DNA of 32,694 bases from Planctomycetota bacterium (lineage in GTDB: Bacteria; Planctomycetota; Planctomycetia; Pirellulales; PNKZ01), in contig JAFLCO010000026.1 of NCBI GenBank assembly GCA_017303535.1, positions 1 through 32,694 on the forward strand, in the 5' to 3' direction. The translations under genes were made by a program, and so were the position numbers. Of this stretch, positions 26,570-32,694 are shown piece after piece (position 1 is the stretch's first letter; every line of letters begins with the position of its first letter). The notes beneath the pieces are model-generated. The model was not told the DNA's origin. It searched no databases and saw only the letters and a list, made by a program, of their open reading frames with translations.

Positions 26570-28402
26570 ATGCCGAAATTCACGAACCATCGGTGCGTTA
26601 TGCGATCGCGACGCGGATTTACGCTCTTGGAGGTGCTGATCGCCCTGACCATCACGCTGATCCTGATGGCGTTGGTCATGGAAATGTTCAGCAAAGTGAG
26701 CGACGGCATCAACTCCAGCCGCGCGAACATGGATCTCAACGACCAAGTTCGCAACGCCAAGCAACGCCTGATTTCCGACCTGCGCGGCACGACTGCGCCG
26801 ACGATTCCGCCGCTCGATCCGCATATGCACCTTGGCTACTTCGAATACGTCGAAGGCCCGCGGGTCGCGAGTTCGCAATTCGCCTCCGGAAGCGTCGGCG
26901 GCGACGTCGGTGAACAGGTCGGTTCGGGCAATTGGTACACCTCGCGCGGCCCGGCGACCAATATGGTCGTCAACTCGGTCATCGGCGACGTGGACGACAT
27001 TTTGATGTTTACGACCTGCAGCTATGACGACAAATTCGTGGGGCGTGGCGGCGTCAAAAGCGGCGTCAACCTATCCGTCAAATCGCGGCATGCCGAGATC
27101 GCATGGTTCTTGCGTCGCAAGACTCCGGGCGAGGTGCAATCGATTCGCGCCGACAATCGGCCGGAGTTCTACGCTCTCCACCGTCGGCAATTCAACGTGC
27201 TTCCCAACGCCACGATTTGGGGCAATTTGGACAATTCCAACACGGACCTTTCGCTGCGCGGCGAAGGTGGAGACTGGGACAACATCGCAGCGCCGATGAA
27301 CCTTGTCACAGGGCGCGCTATGCTTAACCCCGGCACGTTTCGCAACAGCCTCGGCGATCTGACGAAGCGCGAGTGCCGCTCGCTTCATCAGCCGTTTCTG
27401 TGGCCTTACCAAATGCTGTATATCGCGCCGCAATTCAACGCCAGCGGCGACGCCAACATGCATTCCAGCTTTAACCCGGAGCCGTTGGGGTCGAATCCGA
27501 ATCGCAGCTATGCCTTCAACGTGCCCATCTCCATGCTCTCGCTTCCGACGCTCGCCGAGCAAAGCCATAGCACTTTCCCACTACCGCAACCGCAAAGAGT
27601 CGTTAGTACCGGAGTTTACGCGCCGAAGCAAACGTTCACGCCAACCTCTCCGGTCGGATATGTGGGCGGTACTCGCTTCAACCAAGCCGGAACTCGTCAA
27701 GGCTCCGACATCATCCTTACCAACGTGATCGGATTCGACGTTAAGGCTTGGGATCCGGGCGCCCCGGTATTTCGTGCGGAACGATCGACGCAGAACCCCA
27801 ATAACGCGGGCGTGCTGGTGCCCGGCGACGGCGGTTATGCCCAAGCTCTAAATCGCTTTAACGGCAGCCCGACCACGGTTGAGCGACAACCGGTGGCGTT
27901 TGGAGCCTTCGCCGACCTGAACTACATGGGCGTCGATCAAACCGACGCCACCGTCCGCTATCGAGCCTACCAAGAAACGGGCACTTCGACCCTGTCCGCA
28001 ATACGACGTATGGAGCAAGGTGCGCCGTTTTCGAACCGCTGCTATCTGCCGCGTGCCCAGTTCGCGCATCCTGGCGAAGGCCCGCTTTCGGCTACCCCGA
28101 CTCACACCTTTGCTCGTCCGGCCGTTTGGGATACTTGGTCGACGCACTACGAATACGACGGTATCGACAACGACTACGACGGACTCATCGATGAGTTTAC
28201 GAACGGCGTAGATGACAATGGTAACGGCTTAATTGATGAGCCCGATGCGACGCGTTCCGGCGGTTTTCAACTCGGGGAACAAGAAGCTTCGCCCCCCTAT
28301 CGCTCCCCATTGCGCGGGATCAAAGTGACGATTCGCGTGATGGAACAAGACAGCAAGGAAGTTCGTGAAATTACCGTCGTCCACGAGTTCCTACCGCTCT
28401 AA
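26570..28402 (+). CDS. Large GspJ-type pseudopilin with tandem acidic metal-binding motif
   Basis: A 610-aa protein. A 16-residue leader ends RSRRG, followed by FTLLEVLIALTITLILMALV with Glu at mature position 5. The next helix (NMDLNDQVRNAKQRLISDLR) matches GspJ, whose first soluble helix ends in R-x-x-x-D-L. GspJ is usually ~200 aa, so this is about three times larger. Residues about 528-557 hold two adjacent acidic repeats, DGIDNDYDGLIDE and NGVDDNGNGLIDE, resembling the putative metal-binding motif of MopE-type proteins (PF11617). A GGAG site (26557-26560) precedes the ATG by 9 nt. It is last in the filament locus, 33 nt after the giant gene. The next gene converges after 30 nt with no clear terminator between. 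Confidence 0.87.
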   Translation: MPKFTNHRCVMRSRRGFTLLEVLIALTITLILMALVMEMFSKVSDGINSSRANMDLNDQVRNAKQRLISDLRGTTAPTIPPLDPHMHLGYFEYVEGPRVASSQFASGSVGGDVGEQVGSGNWYTSRGPATNMVVNSVIGDVDDILMFTTCSYDDKFVGRGGVKSGVNLSVKSRHAEIAWFLRRKTPGEVQSIRADNRPEFYALHRRQFNVLPNATIWGNLDNSNTDLSLRGEGGDWDNIAAPMNLVTGRAMLNPGTFRNSLGDLTKRECRSLHQPFLWPYQMLYIAPQFNASGDANMHSSFNPEPLGSNPNRSYAFNVPISMLSLPTLAEQSHSTFPLPQPQRVVSTGVYAPKQTFTPTSPVGYVGGTRFNQAGTRQGSDIILTNVIGFDVKAWDPGAPVFRAERSTQNPNNAGVLVPGDGGYAQALNRFNGSPTTVERQPVAFGAFADLNYMGVDQTDATVRYRAYQETGTSTLSAIRRMEQGAPFSNRCYLPRAQFAHPGEGPLSATPTHTFARPAVWDTWSTHYEYDGIDNDYDGLIDEFTNGVDDNGNGLIDEPDATRSGGFQLGEQEASPPYRSPLRGIKVTIRVMEQDSKEVREITVVHEFLPL

Positions 28403-28432
28403 TTGCCTCCCAGGATGACGGCGGTCCTCGGT

Positions 28433-29701
28433 TCAGTCTGCGGCAGTCTCGGATAGCTGCTGAGCCGTCAACTGCATATGGAACGGCAGCCAAGCCAGCC
28501 GTGTATATACGGCATGGCCCGCCAAGTGTTGCTCGATGCCGTCGCTCGGCGGACCATAGTCGACAAGCAAGGATCGCCCTGCCTCGGCCGTCCGAACGCC
28601 TTCGCAAATTCGTTCCCACAAGTTGCGCCAGTTCACGTCATGCGGCTGCAGCAGCCGATGTAATCGAAGATCGGCCAACCACGCTCGCAACATCCAAAAC
28701 GGCGGGGCCACGTTCGACCCGGCAATTCCGAGTTGCTGAACATAGTCGCCGCCGACGGCATTAATTATGTCGGCGACGCTGCGTGGCGCAGCCGTTCGAT
28801 GTTCGGGCAAACCCGGAACCGCTCGATGATTTACGAAGTGAACGATCCGGCCGGTCGCTGCTTCGCACCAGCCGTAACGTAGCGGAGTGCCGAACGTTGC
28901 GACGTTGATCCGATATGGAATCGCAGGCCGCGCAGCGTCGCGGAGCATTTGCTCGACTTTAGGCCAAAGCGAAAGCTCGGACTCCGTAAACCACAGGCGA
29001 CGAAAGTAACAGCGGGCCGCTGAGAAGAAGGCCTCGATTTCCTCGGGCTCGCCGGCGAGCAGTCGCGTCGCTAACGCCGCCACGTTGCCGCCGTGGCTAT
29101 GTCCCCACACGAGCAACCTCTTGCCGGGCGAAAGCGGCGTGCGACTCAATTCGTCGACAAGCCGCACGGCCGCATGGGCACGGCCCAAGTGATGATTTTC
29201 GCCCGACCAATCGAGCATTTTAACGGCAACGTTCGCTCCCGACTTTACCGTCGTCGCGGCACACGCCGCTTCGCGCAAAGCTTCGCCGAACGCACGTCCG
29301 TACTCGGGCGTGTAATTGCCGTTGTCGCGCATCAGCGCGTTGACGAGTTGCTTCGCGATTCGCCCAAGCCCCTCGCTCGCGCCGGGCAGGTGCCTCGCCA
29401 ATTCGGTCAGCAACCCGGCGGCGTCGGTTCCCGCGAACGTGCCGTGCAGAATGACAACCCGTTCGACGCCGGCTTGATGCAGCGCAGCGGCCGCCGTTTG
29501 CAGTTGCTTACGCCACTCGCTACTTGCGACGGGCGGGGGTGACGGCGGACTTAAAAGCCGCGGTGCTAAAGTGCGGGGCTCGTCCTTGCAACGCTGATGG
29601 GGCCACGACACGCCCGAGCGGTGCGGGCTTTTCGGCGGCATCAAGGCGTCGCGTGATGTTGGCCGCGGGACTGAGTCCGAGGGTGCCTGACCAGGTTTCA
29701 T
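28433..29701 (-). CDS. Alpha/beta hydrolase-like protein, possibly lipase-like
   Basis: A 422-aa protein with no signal peptide. The hydrolase core starts near residue 60: RVVILHGTFAG (oxyanion-type HGTF at 86-89) and GHSHGG with the predicted nucleophile Ser202 in a strand-turn-helix context (KRLLVWGHSHGGNVAALA). A later VATFGTPLRYG segment resembles class 3 or PGAP1-type lipases. The substrate is unknown. The first ~55 residues are Pro/Arg/Ser-rich and lie inside the end of the phosphoesterase gene, a 182-nt overlap in a different frame. A GAGG motif about 9 nt before the ATG at 29701 supports the long form; an ATG at 29641 lacks such a site. The true N-terminus is therefore uncertain. It is probably co-transcribed with the phosphoesterase. 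Confidence 0.72.
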   Translation of the reverse strand: MKPGQAPSDSVPRPTSRDALMPPKSPHRSGVSWPHQRCKDEPRTLAPRLLSPPSPPPVASSEWRKQLQTAAAALHQAGVERVVILHGTFAGTDAAGLLTELARHLPGASEGLGRIAKQLVNALMRDNGNYTPEYGRAFGEALREAACAATTVKSGANVAVKMLDWSGENHHLGRAHAAVRLVDELSRTPLSPGKRLLVWGHSHGGNVAALATRLLAGEPEEIEAFFSAARCYFRRLWFTESELSLWPKVEQMLRDAARPAIPYRINVATFGTPLRYGWCEAATGRIVHFVNHRAVPGLPEHRTAAPRSVADIINAVGGDYVQQLGIAGSNVAPPFWMLRAWLADLRLHRLLQPHDVNWRNLWERICEGVRTAEAGRSLLVDYGPPSDGIEQHLAGHAVYTRLAWLPFHMQLTAQQLSETAAD

Positions 29702-31019
29702 ACGGCCGGCCTCGACGTTCGTCGCCTTGGAAAAACGCCAAATAGGTCATTACGTCCGACGCCAAGAATTCATGCTCGGCCGGAGCGAGCACCGTTTGCC
29801 GGTGTACGCGCCGCCAAGTGCCCGAATTGAAGTACGACTGATTTAAAACGTAACCCTCGGCGTAGCTGGCGTCGAGCGGAACGTTTTCCGCGTAGTGAGT
29901 GTGCCCGTACACGATGTGCTTGGCCCGACGGTTGCGGAAATCTTGTTCGGCCAGGGCATGTGCGGCGTACGAGTCATTGTCTTGACCGCGCAGCCCGTTG
30001 ACGAACTTCAGCAGATCGGCGGCCCAGCCGATCGAGAGCCGCTTGCTGAATTTCAGAACCCGCTGCAGGTTATCGACCAAATCGTTCGGGTTCCAAGTAT
30101 CTCGATTACGCACGAATTCCAAGTCTAGGAACTGGTCGGCCAACCGGTCCCAGATGAGCTTTACACGGCGGCGCATTTCCGGAAAAGCGCAGGTGCGCTC
30201 GAGAATTCCGTCGATCCAGACCGGAATCAGCAAGAGCGGCCGCACGTTGTCGATTTCCCGAAGTCCGTGAAAGGTCGCATCGGGCAAATCGCCGCCGAGT
30301 TCTTCTTCCACGGCTGCCGGAAAGCGGTTGAGCAGTTCGACGACGATCGCGTCGCCCAAGCTGCTGGCGTTACGATCTCCTTCGAAGTTGAACGGATCGT
30401 AGATGTCGCCGTGCCGGGCGAACACCTTGTGCCGGCGCATCGTTTCCAAGAGCACATCGCTTTCGTGTGGGTCGTGCGCAAACGGCTGATTCGGCTTATT
30501 GGCCAAGCCCAAGTGGCGGCACACCGATTGTCGCAACAAGTCGTAGCCCGGCCCCGGCAAACGATAGAACCAGTCATGATTACCGACCATGTAATGAATG
30601 TCGACCTTTACCGGCACGCGCTCGCGGGTTTCGGCGACGCGTCCGAGTTTGTCGGCCGGACGCAATTCCAATCCGCCGGTTTCCGTCAGCCTACGCAACA
30701 CGGCCAGCGACTCTTCGTTTTGCTTGAGGATGCCGGCCGTGATCTGATTGACCATGTCGAGGTATTCCGGTCGGGCCGGATCGCTCCACGGTCGCACGTC
30801 CTTGCGAGAAAGCCAGCGCGTCGAGCGGATGACGTCGAGCACGTCGCCGAGCAGCAGCACGTCGAACTGTTCGATCGGCCGGTAACTGCCGTCGACTCGG
30901 TACGATGCGGCACAGGCCAAGTCTTCCAACCGTTCGGCGAAGACTTCGAAGGCTCCCGACGAAATCGTTTCGCCGCTGGTGCCGTCGGTGAGGTGAAGAT
31001 CGCTAAGAACGACGAGCAT
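29520..31019 (-). CDS. Calcineurin-like metallophosphoesterase
   Basis: A 499-aa protein with all metallophos (PF00149) signatures: SDLHL (Asp7, His9), GDVLD (58-62), GNHDW (146-150), a distal His in ARHGD (His203) and GHTH (372-375). The two-metal active site therefore looks intact. It is longer than minimal phosphoesterases because of an insert of about 150 residues between His203 and GHTH, which may set substrate choice. No signal peptide, so likely cytoplasmic. The ATG at 31019 was chosen over 31073 because it begins directly at the conserved beta-strand and follows a good AAGGAAG site. The substrate is unknown; a phosphodiester or phosphoprotein is possible. Its 3' end overlaps the hydrolase gene, suggesting joint expression. 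Confidence 0.88.
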   Translation of the reverse strand: MLVVLSDLHLTDGTSGETISSGAFEVFAERLEDLACAASYRVDGSYRPIEQFDVLLLGDVLDVIRSTRWLSRKDVRPWSDPARPEYLDMVNQITAGILKQNEESLAVLRRLTETGGLELRPADKLGRVAETRERVPVKVDIHYMVGNHDWFYRLPGPGYDLLRQSVCRHLGLANKPNQPFAHDPHESDVLLETMRRHKVFARHGDIYDPFNFEGDRNASSLGDAIVVELLNRFPAAVEEELGGDLPDATFHGLREIDNVRPLLLIPVWIDGILERTCAFPEMRRRVKLIWDRLADQFLDLEFVRNRDTWNPNDLVDNLQRVLKFSKRLSIGWAADLLKFVNGLRGQDNDSYAAHALAEQDFRNRRAKHIVYGHTHYAENVPLDASYAEGYVLNQSYFNSGTWRRVHRQTVLAPAEHEFLASDVMTYLAFFQGDERRGRPYETWSGTLGLSPAANITRRLDAAEKPAPLGRVVAPSALQGRAPHFSTAAFKSAVTPARRK

Positions 31020-31158
31020 GGCAACTTCCTTGTTGCACGGACTTCGGCCGGGCGCAAAGCGCGCAGCTTTCAAACATCCCGCCGAAAGCTGCTCGTCGTA
31101 GCTATCGGCATGTCGGAAACCGCAAATTGAGAAGATTTGCCGGTTGTATCAAGAACAA

Positions 31159-31181
31159 CGCCGCCGGCGATGCCGGCGGCG
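31159..31181 (-). terminator. GC-rich hairpin with T-rich tail after the sugar dehydrogenase-like gene
   Basis: A perfect 10-bp inverted repeat, CGCCGCCGGC and GCCGGCGGCG, encloses a 3-nt loop. Read on the minus strand it is followed by TTGTTCTT. It starts about 34 nt after the stop of the upstream minus-strand gene. This is a good intrinsic terminator candidate, although the T-tract is interrupted. Confidence 0.6.
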
Positions 31182-31214
31182 CTGTGGTGGTCGATGCTTC
31201 GCGAACGCAAAAAG

Positions 31215-32694
31215 TTACTTCGCAGGCACAAACCGGAAGAACCGGTTGCCGGTCGTCGTGAAGTAAAGCTCGCCGCTTTCGTCTTCGCCGAAAGAGACGA
31301 CCGGCGCCACGTTGCCGGGAATCTCACGGTTCGACAATACCTTCTTAGCAGCCTTGTCGTAGTCCAAGGCCCAAACGGTGCCGCGGATGTAGTCGGCGTA
31401 GACGTACTTCCCGACAAGCGACGGCACGTTCTTGCCGCGATAGACGAACCCGCCCGTGATCGAGCGGCCCACGTCGTGATGGTACTCCCAAATCGGCTCG
31501 ATGTACTTTGCATCCGGCCCCGAGCCCGTTGCCCGGAACTTGTGCATTCCCTCGCGCATGTTCCAGCCGTAGTTGCCGCCGCGCTCGATGATGTTGATCT
31601 CTTCCCAAATATCCTGACCGACGTCGGCGGCCCAGAGCGTGCCGTCTTGGCGATCGAAGGCGAGTCGCCATATGTTGCGAACACCGTAGGCCCAAATCTC
31701 GCCGCGAGCACCGGCCTTTTTCGCCGGATCGGCCGACGGCACCGTCGCACCGATGAACGGGTTATCCTTCGGCACCGAATACGCGAGGCCTTCGTCCTTG
31801 TGATCGACGTCGATTCGCAAAATCGAGCCGTTCAGCGTTTGCAGATTCTGGCCGTTGCCTTGCGGATCGTTGAACGCGCCGCCGTCACCAAGACCGATGT
31901 AGAGCATGCCGTCGGGACCAAAGGCGATCGTGCCGCCGTTGTGATTCCAGAACGGTTGCGGAACTCGCAGAATTTCTTCTTCGGTAGCCGGATCGGCCTT
32001 GTTCGGGTCATCGCTCGATACGCGGAATCTTGAAATCACCGACGTGTGCGGCTCGGCATCCTTCTTCGTGTAGAACACGAAGAACTGACCGTTCTCTTTG
32101 TACTTTGGATGGAACGCCAAACCGAGGAAGCCCTCTTCGTTCTCATTATCCTTGTACGAGACATGCTTTTGGAAATCGAAGAAAAGCTTCGGTTCCGCCG
32201 CATCGTCGGCCTTCGCCAGCACGTAGATGTTGCCAAGCTGCGAAGCCACGAACAGTCGGCCGCTGCCGTCGCCCGCATGGGTGATGACGATCGGTCGCGT
32301 GACCTCTTCTTCGAGCTTCTCAAATGCCGGAGCGATCTTCACATCTGCGATCGGTGAGCGATCGACGTTTGCCGGCGTGGCATCCACGATCGACACACCC
32401 ACGATCGTGCCCGCTTTCATGTCGGGCACCAGCAGTTGTCCGGTCTTGGGGTTCAGCGTCAGATCGGCGCTGGCTTCAAACTTCGGCCCGTAAGCTTCGG
32501 CCGTGTTCGAACCGGGCCTGAGCAGTGAAAGAATGCCTTTCGACCATTGCGTGATATAGATGTTGCCGTCGAAGTCTTGCGTAAGGCCGTCGCCCCCTTC
32601 GAAACCGTCGGCAACTTTCTTCAGTTGCTTGGTTTCAAGATCGAGGTCGTTCAACTCACCGCTGACAAAGTCCAAGACGTATAGATGGTTCGAG
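31215..32694 (-). CDS. PQQ-type glucose/sorbosone dehydrogenase-like protein with N-terminal propeller (5'-truncated by window)
   Basis: At least 492 residues are visible and the frame stays open to the right edge (SNHLYVL precedes the first TTG), so the start lies outside. The first ~105 visible residues look like an NHL/SMP-30-type propeller (GNIYITQWSKGILSLLRPG, LLVPDMKAGTIVGV). From about residue 135 on comes a glucose/sorbosone dehydrogenase domain (PF07995): GRLFVASQLGNIYVL, GFLGLAFHP, WNHNGGTIAFGPDG with the candidate catalytic His251, IGLGDGG, AYGVRNIWRLAF with candidate PQQ-contacting Arg339, and ERGGNYGWN. Such enzymes oxidise sugars in the periplasm with PQQ, although many planctomycete relatives are untested. 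It is likely exported, but the signal region is not visible. A terminator candidate follows the stop. Confidence 0.88.
   Translation of the reverse strand, partial: SNHLYVLDFVSGELNDLDLETKQLKKVADGFEGGDGLTQDFDGNIYITQWSKGILSLLRPGSNTAEAYGPKFEASADLTLNPKTGQLLVPDMKAGTIVGVSIVDATPANVDRSPIADVKIAPAFEKLEEEVTRPIVITHAGDGSGRLFVASQLGNIYVLAKADDAAEPKLFFDFQKHVSYKDNENEEGFLGLAFHPKYKENGQFFVFYTKKDAEPHTSVISRFRVSSDDPNKADPATEEEILRVPQPFWNHNGGTIAFGPDGMLYIGLGDGGAFNDPQGNGQNLQTLNGSILRIDVDHKDEGLAYSVPKDNPFIGATVPSADPAKKAGARGEIWAYGVRNIWRLAFDRQDGTLWAADVGQDIWEEINIIERGGNYGWNMREGMHKFRATGSGPDAKYIEPIWEYHHDVGRSITGGFVYRGKNVPSLVGKYVYADYIRGTVWALDYDKAAKKVLSNREIPGNVAPVVSFGEDESGELYFTTTGNRFFRFVPAK

Noticed and set aside
25940..26878. Open frame of 312 codons on the - strand spanning the giant gene end and the GspJ-like start
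   Set aside because: It crosses two supported genes and their intergenic gap, is Arg/Val/His-rich and has no motif.
28403..28432. Terminator between the convergent GspJ-like and hydrolase genes
   Set aside because: Only 30 nt are available and no stem with a T-tract is visible on either strand.
31137..32033. Open frame of 298 codons on the + strand
   Set aside because: It lies antisense to the strongly supported sugar dehydrogenase-like gene. It has no domain motif and has the Arg/Val/His-rich composition typical of antisense frames in GC-rich DNA.

Overview
The window most likely comes from a planctomycete (phylum Planctomycetota, possibly Pirellulales). This is inferred from gene content: a DUF1080 protein, a Tat-exported ceramidase-like protein, a GH32-like propeller with a C-terminal sandwich, very large pseudopilin-type proteins, and a sugar dehydrogenase fused to a second propeller. 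The DNA is GC-rich, and most genes use ATG with GGAG/AGGA-type ribosome sites. No rRNA, tRNA, CRISPR array, transposase or phage gene was seen.

Positions 1-4819 (+ strand) carry four closely packed genes for exported proteins: DUF1080, a ceramidase-like protein, a GH32-like propeller and an alpha/beta hydrolase. The last two overlap at ATGA. They look like a scavenging or polymer-degradation set. A convergent gene (4855-5772, -) encodes a predicted outer-membrane beta-barrel. A divergent intergenic region follows (5773-6097), with a promoter candidate on each strand and a REP-like palindrome between them.

Positions 6098-28402 (+ strand, over 22 kb) form one filament-assembly locus. It reads GspE-like ATPase, PilT-like ATPase, second GspE-like ATPase, GspF/PilC-like platform protein, then six proteins with class III prepilin-type N-termini. 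Their order resembles a type II secretion operon (E-F-G-G-H-I-K-J) with a retraction-type ATPase added. All six pseudopilin-like proteins are oversized (382, 420, 492, 487, 2854 and 610 aa). The 2854-aa member has the features expected of a GspK-type tip pseudopilin, namely no Glu at mature position 5 and GRINVN/VNINT motifs, but is roughly nine times the usual size. No secretin, prepilin peptidase, GspL/M or PilM/N/O gene is present in the window. This locus is the main point of interest.

Positions 28433-32694 are on the - strand: an alpha/beta hydrolase-like protein whose 5' end overlaps a calcineurin-like phosphoesterase by 182 nt, and a PQQ-type sugar dehydrogenase-like gene that runs off the right edge. 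A GC-rich hairpin with a T-rich tail follows the last gene and is a good terminator candidate.
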